From NCBI GenBank assembly GCA_030425285.1, contig JAUIAY010000009.1:1-64000 (forward strand): a stretch of 64,000 nucleotides of DNA. The letters are read 5' to 3'. Position 1 is the first letter of the stretch; each line of letters begins with the position of its first letter. Positions 33,819 to 42,378 of the stretch are shown here, one piece after another. Both the position numbers and the translations under genes were made by a program. The DNA comes from Bacteroidia bacterium. GTDB lineage: Bacteria > Bacteroidota > Bacteroidia > Flavobacteriales > Flavobacteriaceae. The notes below the pieces were generated by a model. That model was not told where the DNA came from. It ran no database searches and was given only the letters and a program-made list of their open reading frames with translations.

Positions 33819-35987
33819 ATGGTAAATATTCACGAAAAAACACTTCAGGATTTAGAATTTTCAACTGTTTTGGAACAGGTGAGCGAGTTTTGTATCACAG
33901 CGTTGGGCAATGAAAAGACTTTGCAGATTGCGCCTTTTAAAAAACGTGAAGAAACCAGTCTGAATCTAATCTTAACCAACGAATATCTTTCATCATTTTA
34001 CAATGAAAACAGGATTCCCAACCATGGTTTTGAGCCCATAGCCAACGAACTCAAGTTGTTAGGAATTGAAAATACATTTTTGGAAACCCATGCTTTTAAA
34101 AAAATAGCTTCTATCTCGCTAACGGTGAACACTATTTTGTTATTCTTAAAAAAGTTCAAGGAGTATTATCCTAATCTTCAAGAGCACACATCTAATATCG
34201 AAATCACCAAAAGCATTATAGAAGAAATCGACCGTATTATTGATCGGTTTGGAGATATAAAAGACAATGCTTCACCCTTGTTTACTGAATTAAGGCAACA
34301 AATCAACAAACTTAAAGGCAAAATAAATCAAAGCTTTGCTACTGCATTAAATACTTATCACAATTTAGAATACCTAGACGATATTCGTGAAACTGTTGTT
34401 GACAATAAACGTGTACTGGCAGTTAAGGCTATGTATAGACGCAAAGTCAAAGGCGCCATTATGGGTGGTAGCAAAACAGGAAGTATCGTTTATATAGAGC
34501 CCGAAACTACATTACAACAAACTCGTGAACTGAATAATTTAGAATACGAAGAAAACGAAGAAGTCATTCGTATTCTTAAAGAGCTTACCGATTTCATCCG
34601 CCCGTACAAACCATTGTTATCGGGCTATCAAGCTTTTTTAACCGAATTGGATGTCATTTCCGCTAAAGCCAAATATGCTAAATCCATTAATGCCATTCTA
34701 CCGGACATAAGCAATGACCGTCATTTACACTTACGTGAAGCTTATCATCCATTGCTTTATACAAGCAATAAAAAGAAGAAGGAAAAAACCTTTCCACAAA
34801 CAATTGAATTGGACCAAAACAACCGAATTATAGTTATATCTGGACCCAATGCAGGTGGTAAAAGTATTACTTTAAAAACGGTTGGATTACTACAAATCAT
34901 GCTACAATCTGGATTGCTAATCCCAGTTCATGAGCGTAGTAAGGTTTTCTTGTTTGACAGAGTAATCTCGGATATTGGCGATAATCAATCTATTGAAAAT
35001 CATTTGAGCACCTATAGTTACCGATTGAAGCAAATGAACTATTTTCTAAAAAAATGTAATAAGAACACCCTCTTTTTAATTGATGAGTTTGGGACCGGAA
35101 GTGATCCAGAATTAGGTGGCGCATTGGCTGAAACATTTTTAGAAGAGTTTTATCATCGTGAGGCATTTGGGATAATCACAACACACTATTCCAATTTAAA
35201 AATTCTAGCAAACGAATTGCCTCACATGCAGAATGCCAATATGATGTTTGATGAAAAAACATTGGAGCCCGTATTCAAATTAGCTTTGGGGCAAGCCGGA
35301 AGCTCGTTTACATTTGAGGTAGCCCAAAAAAATGGCATCCCCTACAGTTTGATAAATCGGGCTAAAAAGAAAATTGAACGTGGCAAAGTACGTTTTGACA
35401 GAACTATAGCCAAGCTTCAAAAAGAGCGCTCAAAGCTTGAAAAAACCGAGCAGTCATTGAAGTTAAATGAGCGAAAGAAACAAAACGAAGCTGAAAAGCT
35501 TGAAGAAACCAACAATAGAATTCAAAAAAAACTGGAAAGCTACCAAGAGCTATACGATAGCAATCAACGTTTAATTTATTTAGGTCAAAAAGTGAATGAC
35601 TTGGCCGAAAATTACTTTAATAATAAACAAAAACGCGAATTGATGCACGAGCTTTTCAAATTGGTTCAAATTGAAAACGCTAAACGGAAGAAAGTATCAG
35701 TAAAGCAACAGAAGGCCATCAAGGCCAAAGAACAACAAGTAAAGAAAGAAGCCGAAAAAAAAGTAGCGGTTATTAGAAAAAAGAAACAGGCAGCCAAGAA
35801 AAAAGAGGCCTTAAAACCTCCAACTCCAAAACCCGTATTAAAAATTGGTGATCGAGTCAGACTTGAAGATGGCAGAGCTGTTGGAAGTATTGATAAAATA
35901 GAAAAAAATAAAGCTGTAGTGAATTATGGATTGTTTACGACTAATGTATCAATAGACCAGCTGGAATTGGTTGAGTCAAAAAAGTAA
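33819..35987 (+). CDS. mutS2: MutS2-like DNA-binding ATPase lacking the Smr domain
   Basis: This protein (722 residues from the ATG at 33819) has the MutS core without the mismatch-recognition domain. It shows the clamp/lever region, Walker A GPNAGGKS (342-349), Walker B and signature TLFLIDEFGTGSDPELGG, then a long charged coiled coil (about 525-670), a basic stretch and a KOW-like end (IGDRVRLEDGRAVGSI). The Smr endonuclease domain present in many MutS2 proteins is absent. MutS2 proteins act in recombination control or ribosome rescue, not mismatch repair. An ATG at 33765 would add 18 residues; I prefer 33819 because MVNIHEKTLQDLEF fits the family start and a -7 box sits between the two. 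Confidence 0.87.
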   Translation: MVNIHEKTLQDLEFSTVLEQVSEFCITALGNEKTLQIAPFKKREETSLNLILTNEYLSSFYNENRIPNHGFEPIANELKLLGIENTFLETHAFKKIASISLTVNTILLFLKKFKEYYPNLQEHTSNIEITKSIIEEIDRIIDRFGDIKDNASPLFTELRQQINKLKGKINQSFATALNTYHNLEYLDDIRETVVDNKRVLAVKAMYRRKVKGAIMGGSKTGSIVYIEPETTLQQTRELNNLEYEENEEVIRILKELTDFIRPYKPLLSGYQAFLTELDVISAKAKYAKSINAILPDISNDRHLHLREAYHPLLYTSNKKKKEKTFPQTIELDQNNRIIVISGPNAGGKSITLKTVGLLQIMLQSGLLIPVHERSKVFLFDRVISDIGDNQSIENHLSTYSYRLKQMNYFLKKCNKNTLFLIDEFGTGSDPELGGALAETFLEEFYHREAFGIITTHYSNLKILANELPHMQNANMMFDEKTLEPVFKLALGQAGSSFTFEVAQKNGIPYSLINRAKKKIERGKVRFDRTIAKLQKERSKLEKTEQSLKLNERKKQNEAEKLEETNNRIQKKLESYQELYDSNQRLIYLGQKVNDLAENYFNNKQKRELMHELFKLVQIENAKRKKVSVKQQKAIKAKEQQVKKEAEKKVAVIRKKKQAAKKKEALKPPTPKPVLKIGDRVRLEDGRAVGSIDKIEKNKAVVNYGLFTTNVSIDQLELVESKK

Positions 35988-36002
35988 CAATGTTTTTGTA
36001 AG

Positions 36003-36422
36003 ATGCTGTCAATAATCCCAAATAACAAAAAATTAATCCTCTTTGATGGTGTTTGCAATCTTTGCAACTCTTCTATTCAATATGTCATTAAATATGACAA
36101 AAAAGACATCTTTATGTTTACACCACTTCAAGGGGAAACTGGCAAAAAAATAATCGAGTATTATAAAATTGACACTTCTAAAGTTGACTCCATCATTCTA
36201 TATACTGAAGAAAATGGTTTAGATTACAAATCGATTGCTGCTCTTAAAATAGCTTCAAAACTGGGCTTTCCAAGAAATTTAATGGGTATCTTCTTAATTG
36301 TTCCAACTTTCATCAGAAACTGGGTTTACGATTGGATTGCAAAAAATCGCTATAAATGGTTTGGCAAGAAAAACGAATGTATGATACCAACACCAAATTT
36401 AAAATCAAAATTTTTGAATTAG
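36003..36422 (+). CDS. DCC-family (DUF393) thiol-disulfide-like protein
   Basis: This 139-residue protein has the DxxCxxC motif that names the family: LFDGVCNLCNSSIQYVIKYD (about 13-32). It is followed by TPLQGETGKKI and the pattern VDSIILYTEENGLDYKSIAA seen across DUF393. A redox role through the two cysteines is assumed but not shown for most members. There is no signal peptide; the stretch MGIFLIVPTFIRNWVYDWIA is mildly hydrophobic. It lies 15 bases after mutS2 and may be co-transcribed with it. Confidence 0.87.
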   Translation: MLSIIPNNKKLILFDGVCNLCNSSIQYVIKYDKKDIFMFTPLQGETGKKIIEYYKIDTSKVDSIILYTEENGLDYKSIAALKIASKLGFPRNLMGIFLIVPTFIRNWVYDWIAKNRYKWFGKKNECMIPTPNLKSKFLN

Positions 36423-36429
36423 CCAAAAT

Positions 36430-36437
36430 TATATTTG
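36430..36437 (+). promoter_or_regulatory. Putative -7 promoter box (TATATTTG)
   Basis: TATATTTG is an exact TAnnTTTG match 32 bases before the ATG at 36470. A TTTG at 36413-36416 is only 13 bases upstream, shorter than the usual 17-23. Confidence 0.42.
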
Positions 36438-36469
36438 TAATTTTAGACCACCAACCAAAAACAATAATT

Positions 36470-37225
36470 ATGAAAAAGATATTCTACTTTGCCCTATTTT
36501 TCTCATTAATTACAAATTCAGCTTTTTCGCAAGAAATTGAAACACAGGAAGAAGACAAACGTATTGTAAAAAATGAAATATCATTTGAAGCTCTTCAACT
36601 TATTAATGGTGTTTATCAAATTTCATACGAACGTTATGTTTGGAAAAACTTTTCAGCTGCTTTAGCTTTTGGATATAAAGGCAAAGAAGGTCTGGTTAAG
36701 TTTTCAGGATTGGATTACAATGGTCCAAATGGCGGTCGTCTTTTAACTAATGATATCTTTTATACAGGGTTTCAAATAATACCCGAAATTAGATATTATC
36801 TTAAAAACACATCTAGCAATAACTTAAATGGGTTCTATTTAGGCCTTTATTTTAAATTCTCACAGTACAAATCTGATCTTAAAGGTGGCTATATAGCTTC
36901 GGACAATACGCCTTATGATGTAGAATTTGAAGCCAAATTAAATATTGCTTCAACAGGTCTTATGATTGGTTATAAACTACCAATCACCAAGCGTTTAAAC
37001 ATTGATTTCATTATCGCCGGACCTGGAACTGGGAATTATAATTTTAAAATTATAAATAAGAAAGACCTGCCTGACGAATTTTATGAAAACTTAAACGACG
37101 CATTAGAAAAATATAGTATTTTAGATTTCATTAATGGTGATTTCAGATTCTCTAAAATAGATTCTAGATCCAAATTTTCAGCATTTTCTTTTAGATACGG
37201 TATTGCATTAGGTTATACATTTTAA
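36470..37225 (+). CDS. Predicted outer-membrane beta-barrel protein
   Basis: This protein of 251 residues starts at the ATG at 36470 with a clear signal peptide (MKKIFYFALFFSLITNSAFS, cleavage near SQE). The mature part alternates hydrophobic and polar residues with many aromatic ends (YQISYERYVW, FYLGLYFKFSQY, FRYGIALGYTF), the pattern of an outer-membrane barrel, and ends in Phe. A longer reading from 36356 would overlap the upstream gene and destroy the signal peptide, so I reject it. No specific family is recognised. The lipoprotein gene at 37253 follows after 27 bases. Confidence 0.8.
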   Translation: MKKIFYFALFFSLITNSAFSQEIETQEEDKRIVKNEISFEALQLINGVYQISYERYVWKNFSAALAFGYKGKEGLVKFSGLDYNGPNGGRLLTNDIFYTGFQIIPEIRYYLKNTSSNNLNGFYLGLYFKFSQYKSDLKGGYIASDNTPYDVEFEAKLNIASTGLMIGYKLPITKRLNIDFIIAGPGTGNYNFKIINKKDLPDEFYENLNDALEKYSILDFINGDFRFSKIDSRSKFSAFSFRYGIALGYTF

Positions 37226-37252
37226 ACAACTATTAATTATATAAATCCACAA

Positions 37253-37921
37253 ATGAGAAAGACATTTAACTACATTTCAATTTTATTAGCAGTCATAACA
37301 CTTTCAAGCTGTTCTGGTGTTAAAGTATTAACTTCTTGGAAGTCAGATTCTGTTAGCGATATAAAAGACAATAATTTTTTGGTTATCGCCAGAACCGATA
37401 ATAAGCAAGCTAGAATTGCATTTGAACAGGAAATTTCGAATCAAATGCGCGACAATGGCATGAAAGCCACTGAAAGCTTTAGAGAGCTTCCTGATTTAAA
37501 TCCTGACAAAGAATTAACCGAAGAACAACAAGCCAACTTCAAACAATTTTTGGAAAATGAAGGCTATAACGGTATTGTTTTAACAGTAATCAAAGATTAT
37601 CAAGAAAGCACGAGAACTACTCAAGATGGCGGCTACTATGCAGGTGCTTCCTTGCCTGCATACTATCCTGGTTACTATGGCGGGTTCTATGGATATTACT
37701 ACCATCCGCTATCATACTCAACCTATGGAAACTATGTTCCAATGTCATCAACTACCTATACCGTTAAAACTTATGTTTTAGAAACTGTTGCCTATGATTT
37801 AAGTCAAGAAGATGGTAAGCAATTGGCCGTGGTGGTCACCTCTCAAATAGAAGATCCAAAGGATGTTCAAAAAAATGCTGAAGAATACACCAAAAAAATA
37901 ACGGATGCTTTAAGAAAATAA
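37253..37921 (+). CDS. Lipoprotein with Gly/Tyr-rich segment (DUF4136-like)
   Basis: This 222-residue protein has a lipoprotein signal with lipobox TLSSCSG (Cys20). The fold pattern VLTSWKSDSVSDIKDNNFLV, with a late VAYDLSQEDGKQLAVVVTSQ, resembles DUF4136-type envelope lipoproteins, though I am not certain of the family. An unusual Gly/Tyr/Pro-rich stretch (about 124-160, for example YYPGYYGGFYGYYYHP) interrupts it, probably a surface loop. It is the last gene of its unit and is followed by a strong terminator at 37948. Confidence 0.72.
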   Translation: MRKTFNYISILLAVITLSSCSGVKVLTSWKSDSVSDIKDNNFLVIARTDNKQARIAFEQEISNQMRDNGMKATESFRELPDLNPDKELTEEQQANFKQFLENEGYNGIVLTVIKDYQESTRTTQDGGYYAGASLPAYYPGYYGGFYGYYYHPLSYSTYGNYVPMSSTTYTVKTYVLETVAYDLSQEDGKQLAVVVTSQIEDPKDVQKNAEEYTKKITDALRK

Positions 37922-37947
37922 TTTAAGCATCTTTAATCGTATCAATA

Positions 37948-37980
37948 GAAAAAGGTCTTGAGAATTTCAAGACCTTTTTC
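37948..37980 (+). terminator. Rho-independent terminator
   Basis: A perfect 14-bp stem GAAAAAGGTCTTGA / TCAAGACCTTTTTC (37948-37961 and 37967-37980) encloses the 5-nt loop GAATT, with a run of five T on the descending arm. It lies 26 bases after the lipoprotein stop codon. The A-run on the opposite arm means it could also work on the other strand. Confidence 0.85.
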
Positions 37981-38317
37981 ATAACTTAACTAACCAAAAA
38001 AATTAAACAAACAAAAAATAGTGCTGATATTTAGGTATTTAGCACTCTTATTTTGATATTTAAATTTACAAATCCATTGTAGAAAACAGCTAAATTCTCG
38101 ATGAAGTGATAAAATTATTTGTTTAGGCATATTTTTTTGCAAAAATCATCCATGAAATGCTAATTGTTTCATTTAAAAGCAGTTATCTTATTTTTCAAAA
38201 AAAATACCCTTTTCAATTAAATTATTTATCAAAAGTTCCTTTTTCTTATTCAAAAGCATCGTTCCCTCATTCATCCTTTCAAAAGAATGATTTTTAAAAT
38301 AATTTTAAGTGAACAAG
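37981..38317. other. AT-rich non-coding stretch upstream of the structured RNA
   Basis: No gene is supported here. A 6-bp inverted repeat AGTGCT/AGCACT with a 15-nt loop lies at 38020-38046; it lacks a clear T-run. TAATTTTA (38300-38307) is one mismatch from the -7 consensus and sits about 10 bases before the first base of the RNA stem at 38318, so it could be that RNA's promoter. The rest shows nothing I can name. Confidence 0.4.
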
Positions 38318-38458
38318 AAAACCTTAAAGCAGATTGGTTAATTTGACCCTGGTTTCCGTTAATCAGGAACGAATCAAATTCTTATTGCGTGCATTAGTCT
38401 ACCCACACAATAAGTTTTAGCATTAGCTATCGGACAAAAATATCTGCTTTGAGGTTTT
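38318..38458 (+). ncRNA. Structured non-coding RNA candidate, multibranched and closed by a 17-bp stem
   Basis: AAAACCTTAAAGCAGAT (38318-38334) pairs over 17 bp with ATCTGCTTTGAGGTTTT (38442-38458), with a single U-G wobble that favours the plus strand. Inside are three more helices. P2: AATTTGA/TCAAATT (38340-38346, 38374-38380), capped by a smaller GTT.CC/GGAAC stem. P3: CTTATTG/CAATAAG (38381-38387, 38408-38414), extended by GTG/CAC after one mismatch, with a 12-nt loop. P4: TAGC/GCTA (38418-38429). A U-rich tail (TTTTTATTTT) follows the closing stem. It does not fit tRNA, tmRNA, RNase P or SRP RNA. Size and closing stem allow a 6S-like RNA (a 6S-Flavo family is described) or another flavobacterial ncRNA family, but I cannot assign it. 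Confidence 0.7.
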
Positions 38459-39618
38459 TATTTTAAGCTTTTAAGAATAAAATCTAGACTTTTATTCGAA
38501 TTATCATTAGTCAAATAAGAATCGGTATAATATTTAGAAGTATTGGCCAAGCTTAAACTTTGTAAAGCCATAATAGTGTCCTTGTATTCCAATGACACCT
38601 TTCCAGTCAACAGAACATCCAAATCGCCACCATTTTTGGCATACTTATAAACTTTATTTATTCCTGAAAGATACAAATGGTCCTTTGTGAAGCCGCCGCC
38701 TCGATGAACCCGTAATGAAATAGTAAACGCAGCATCTCTGTTCAATTTATACTGACTATGCAACAAATCAAATGTATCAGAAAAGTTATAGCCTTTATTC
38801 AAGGTATCCACTGCTATAACACGATAAGCCAACTCCTTTAAGCGATTAATAGTCAAACAGCCTGACATGTATTCTGAATATACTGCTAAACCTTCCTGCG
38901 TTTCAACATTGTTTGGAAATCCATTTGAAAATATCTTTAACGGCTGATTAAGAGCGTTAAAGGTAGTTACCATGTGGACCCCTATTTCATGGTTTGTTAA
39001 AACTTTAAGTTGGTTCAAACTGAACTTATGGTTCTTGCGCAACAACAAAGTCTGTGAATTGTTTTGCACCATAGCAGCAGCTGAAATATTAGTTGAAAAC
39101 TTCAGGTTGTAATTAAAATCGTAACGCTTGGAATAATCTTCAAAAAATGCTTTGGCCTCTTCCACATTATACATAGGAAGCATTTCTTCATCAAAATCAC
39201 TATTATCAAACCTCAAAATAAACTTGGCGTTTTCAATATCACGTTCCGTTGGTGTTCCAAAACTCTTTAGACTGTTGTAATAGAATTTTCGGCCTTTGTT
39301 GATGGTTTCAATACACTCAATAAGCCCAGAATACTCATATATGACATCCTCATATAATTGCCTGATGGTTTCGTCTTCTATACGCTCTAATCGTTGCGAG
39401 AAGAACAACCTATGCAACTTGTAACCATTGAACTTAATCTTTGGATACTTAAATTGAGGTTCATACTGATATTTTGAAGCAAAGAATTGTTTTTTTTCGC
39501 TTTCAATATTTAACGGATTGATATAATTCAACAGTTCTATTTTTTTAACCAACCTATTAAGATTGGCATCTATATCAAATAGATGTTGGTGCTGTTCAAT
39601 TTGATTGTCAGAAATCAT
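38458..39618 (-). CDS. DUF1704/QEGLA-motif putative metallocarboxypeptidase
   Basis: This 386-residue protein belongs to the family labelled flavohemoglobin expression-modulating QEGLA motif protein (DUF1704). It has the putative zinc site HEIGVH (H210, E211, H215) and the name-giving TQEGLAVYSEY (240-250) with the likely third ligand E242. Eukaryotic members (MATCAP/TMCP) are metallocarboxypeptidases that remove a C-terminal tyrosine from tubulin, so a peptide-trimming role is plausible for the bacterial protein. There is no signal peptide. It overlaps the upstream N-formylglutamate amidohydrolase-like gene by 4 nt and ends the minus-strand unit. Confidence 0.85.
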   Translation of the reverse strand: MISDNQIEQHQHLFDIDANLNRLVKKIELLNYINPLNIESEKKQFFASKYQYEPQFKYPKIKFNGYKLHRLFFSQRLERIEDETIRQLYEDVIYEYSGLIECIETINKGRKFYYNSLKSFGTPTERDIENAKFILRFDNSDFDEEMLPMYNVEEAKAFFEDYSKRYDFNYNLKFSTNISAAAMVQNNSQTLLLRKNHKFSLNQLKVLTNHEIGVHMVTTFNALNQPLKIFSNGFPNNVETQEGLAVYSEYMSGCLTINRLKELAYRVIAVDTLNKGYNFSDTFDLLHSQYKLNRDAAFTISLRVHRGGGFTKDHLYLSGINKVYKYAKNGGDLDVLLTGKVSLEYKDTIMALQSLSLANTSKYYTDSYLTNDNSNKSLDFILKSLK

Positions 39619-40448
39619 ATAGCTTTATGACTTTTATAAAACATGGAAGCGTGTTCTGTTAAGCGAGTCTTAAGTTCACTCTCAACTGCATAAACTACTT
39701 CCGGATATATTATTTGATTATATTCATCGCAGTAAACCTTTGCGATTTCGGTTGCCAAAACTAATGTATTTTTAAAGTTTTTGGTAATATATTTTAAAAA
39801 ATAACCGTTGCCCTGAAATGTATCATTAATTTTTGAAGTTGAATGAATTCCATTGGGTAATTTCATTTCAGATAAAGATTGTCGCCAAACTTCAACTGTT
39901 TTTCCAAAACGGTCATTATCAATATTACTGGTTCCCAAATTCCAGGTTGGCACTTCCCTATCCCAACGTTGCCAGTTATAACTATGCATGTCATATACGA
40001 CACAGATACCAAATTTTTCTTCGATTTTTGCAATCAAAGCCTGTACAACTTTATAAAAATTAGCGTGCTTTTCTAGACTTGTCTGTTTAAGACTACTTTC
40101 AAGTGGTTTGCGCCAAAGTTGCTTTCCCCAAGCAGTTTCAAAAACGGCCTCTTCTGGTATGCGATTTAAATCATATTCAAACCTAGAGTCGCAACCGGCA
40201 ATGACAATAGGATGTGAAAGAATCATTTGCTTGGTTTCTGGATCTTCTTCATACCATCTATCATATTCAGTATGCAAGCAATTACTCCAAAGCTCCTTCC
40301 TGAATTGATGTCCATCGTGAACGGCTCCACAAACATAATGCACATAGCTATCAATTTTAATCGTGAATGAATAGTCATCAGCTACAGCATGAAAACAAAC
40401 TTCATTTTGGATGTTTTCGATAATTGATTCAATAGATAATCTTTCCAT
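39615..40448 (-). CDS. N-formylglutamate amidohydrolase family protein
   Basis: This protein (277 residues from the ATG at 40448) belongs to the N-formylglutamate amidohydrolase fold. It shows GAVHDGHQFR, IVIAGCDSRFEYDLNR and YDMHSYNWQR, which carry the metal-binding His/Asp residues, and a C-terminal VLATEIAKVYCDE segment. It would cleave an amide bond next to a glutamate-like or other acidic acyl group. An ATG at 40478 would add ten residues but overlap the sulfurtransferase gene by 25 nt, so the ATG five bases after that stop is preferred. No histidine-degradation genes are near, so classic N-formylglutamate may not be its substrate. Confidence 0.82.
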   Translation of the reverse strand: MERLSIESIIENIQNEVCFHAVADDYSFTIKIDSYVHYVCGAVHDGHQFRKELWSNCLHTEYDRWYEEDPETKQMILSHPIVIAGCDSRFEYDLNRIPEEAVFETAWGKQLWRKPLESSLKQTSLEKHANFYKVVQALIAKIEEKFGICVVYDMHSYNWQRWDREVPTWNLGTSNIDNDRFGKTVEVWRQSLSEMKLPNGIHSTSKINDTFQGNGYFLKYITKNFKNTLVLATEIAKVYCDEYNQIIYPEVVYAVESELKTRLTEHASMFYKSHKAI

Positions 40449-40453
40449 AAGTA

Positions 40454-41284
40454 CTATTCGGTTGTCAAACTTCCCCATTCCGTCCAGGAACCATCATAAA
40501 CAGATATGTTCTTGTAATTTATCAATTCAGCTCCCAAAGCCAAAATACAAGCCGTTATACCAGAACCGCAGGAAAAGGTTATAGATGTATTTTCTGGAAC
40601 GATGTTTTCAAAAATAGCTTCGATTTCTGAAACAGTTTTTAGTTTATTACCATTTAATAATTGAGTGTAAGTGATGTTTTTGGAATTAGGGATGTTACCG
40701 CTTCGCAATCCCTCTCTAGGCTCTGCTTCTAAACCTTTAAACCTTCTTTCAGAACGTGCATCAATAATACAATCAGATTTGCTTGCTGATAATTCCTTAA
40801 CATCATCAAAAAACTTCATAAAACCAGATTGTAACTGGGCTTTGAAATTTCCTTTTGCTCCATTATACGGTTCCTTTCTTGCTAAAGGATAATATGCTTC
40901 AATCCAAGCAGGTAATCCACCATCCAAAACTGCTACATTGTTAAAACCAAAAGCTTTAAACAACCACCAAACTCTTGGGCTGGAATAAATACCTTTATCA
41001 TCGTATACGACAATAAAACTATCAGCATTAATTCCTAGGTTTTGCGCTTCGCGTTCAAATTGTTCTTCAGAGGGAAACGTATTTGGAAAAGGCGCTTGGG
41101 TGTCACTAAATTTTTTCTTTATATCAAAAAAACGAGCGTCAGGAATACAGAAATCATTAGTTGTATCTTTATTTTCAACAGCTTTTGGGATACTGGCATC
41201 AAGAACAATTAGGTTGGTTGCGTGCATATTGCTATGAAGCCACTCAACCGAAACTATGGGTTTATGGAACTTTGTTATGACCAT
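40454..41284 (-). CDS. sseA: Sulfurtransferase (rhodanese / 3-mercaptopyruvate sulfurtransferase type)
   Basis: This 276-residue protein has two rhodanese domains. The second carries the active-site loop CGSGITAC (C239-C246). The CG[SA]G[IV]T pattern is typical of 3-mercaptopyruvate rather than thiosulfate sulfurtransferases. Family markers DDKGIYSSPRVWWLFKAFG (about 95-113) and DGGLPAWIEA (121-130) are present. It transfers sulfane sulfur to a thiol or cyanide acceptor. It sits between an ATP-grasp ligase and an amidohydrolase gene on the same strand with gaps of 12 and 5 bases, so it is probably co-transcribed with them. Confidence 0.9.
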   Translation of the reverse strand: MVITKFHKPIVSVEWLHSNMHATNLIVLDASIPKAVENKDTTNDFCIPDARFFDIKKKFSDTQAPFPNTFPSEEQFEREAQNLGINADSFIVVYDDKGIYSSPRVWWLFKAFGFNNVAVLDGGLPAWIEAYYPLARKEPYNGAKGNFKAQLQSGFMKFFDDVKELSASKSDCIIDARSERRFKGLEAEPREGLRSGNIPNSKNITYTQLLNGNKLKTVSEIEAIFENIVPENTSITFSCGSGITACILALGAELINYKNISVYDGSWTEWGSLTTE

Positions 41285-41296
41285 ACAAAATAAAAA

Positions 41297-42334
41297 TTAA
41301 GCGTCTTCTACCCTTTTACGTAAACGAGAGCGCCTGTTGAAGGCTTCAAGGTTATCCAAAACCTTACTCTCTAAAAAGTCGATGACCTTTTCTTCAACCT
41401 TAAATTTATTCTTGTAAACTTTATTGATATAGGTAATCCCTCCAGGAGACATGACATTAACCTCAACCAGTTTTCCGCCAATGACATCAATGCCAACAAA
41501 ATACAAACCATCCTTAACCAGTTTAGGGCCTATTTGTTTACATAAAGCCTTTTCGGCTTTGGTAAGTGTATGTTTTTGAACCGTCCCACCAGCAGAAACA
41601 TTCGATCGATGGTCGTCCGAACCTGGTACGCGCTTCATAGCACCAACCGGCTCGCCATTGAGCATCAAAATCCTGACGTCACCTTGATCGGCTCCTTCAA
41701 TGTAATCTTGAAGTATAACATAATTTGATTTTCCATCACTGGTATTTATATAAAAATCCAATAATGAATTGATATTGCTCATAGCTGATTTTTCAATCAA
41801 AATAACTCCAGAACCACCAAAACCATTCAATGGTTTCAAAATCATCTTATCAGCTTTAGATTCTTTTATTTGACGAATGAGATAGTTCTTATTCTTGGAT
41901 ACATGGGTGTTTGGAATGATGTTACTATGCGCATCACCAAATGCTGCGGTATATAACTTATTGTTGGCCTCTCGCATACCTTCAAGTGAATTGATGATAA
42001 ATACATCATCCTTTACTGAATCCAAAAAATTCAACATCAAAGGGTCCAGTGGTGGATTGGCCCTAAAAAAAATAGCGTCAAAACCCGCCAAAGGCAACAT
42101 TTCTTCTCGCAGAACCGCTTTTCTATAAAATGCTTTAAGGGAACTGGGTACTTTTTCCATCCTGCCTATTACTGTACAAAAAGCATTTGTAACGCTATTA
42201 CGTATAGTTAAATTAGCAGGAGTACATATAGCTACACCATGATTTCTCTTGACACATTCCTTAATTAAAGCTAAACTGGTATCGTTTTCTGGATCAATAT
42301 TTTCCCATGGATACATTAAAAAGCATACATTCAT
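41297..42334 (-). CDS. Glutathione synthetase-like ATP-grasp ligase
   Basis: This 345-residue protein matches the prokaryotic GshB/ATP-grasp layout: N-terminal FLMYPWENIDPENDTSLAL, then FFRANPPLDPLMLNFLD and NSLEGMREANNKL (about 114-126), KMILKPLNGFGGSGVI (about 163-178) as the ATP-binding loop, and VDVIGGKLVEVNVMSPGGIT with the metal-binding Glu/Asn near residue 300. It would ligate a carboxylate to an amine. No gshA is nearby and the genome makes bacillithiol (bshA at 50928), so its product may not be glutathione. It is the first gene of a four-gene minus-strand unit with sulfurtransferase, amidohydrolase and metallopeptidase. Confidence 0.8.
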   Translation of the reverse strand: MNVCFLMYPWENIDPENDTSLALIKECVKRNHGVAICTPANLTIRNSVTNAFCTVIGRMEKVPSSLKAFYRKAVLREEMLPLAGFDAIFFRANPPLDPLMLNFLDSVKDDVFIINSLEGMREANNKLYTAAFGDAHSNIIPNTHVSKNKNYLIRQIKESKADKMILKPLNGFGGSGVILIEKSAMSNINSLLDFYINTSDGKSNYVILQDYIEGADQGDVRILMLNGEPVGAMKRVPGSDDHRSNVSAGGTVQKHTLTKAEKALCKQIGPKLVKDGLYFVGIDVIGGKLVEVNVMSPGGITYINKVYKNKFKVEEKVIDFLESKVLDNLEAFNRRSRLRKRVEDA

Positions 42335-42378
42335 TGGTTCAGTTTTTCGGGTTGTTTAATAAAGTTTAAATTAAGTAT

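Noticed and set aside
36356-36469. Extended N-terminus of the outer-membrane protein from an ATG at 36356
   Set aside because: It overlaps the DCC-family gene, contains the -7 box at 36430 and would bury the clear signal peptide that begins at 36470.
38020-38046. Hairpin AGTGCT/AGCACT as a second terminator or RNA element
   Set aside because: Only six pairs, a 15-nt loop and no clean T-run; not separable from chance in this AT-rich gap.
38318-38458. SRP RNA, because a GGAA occurs in a loop region
   Set aside because: The conserved SRP helix-8 sequence around the tetraloop is absent and the overall shape is multibranched.
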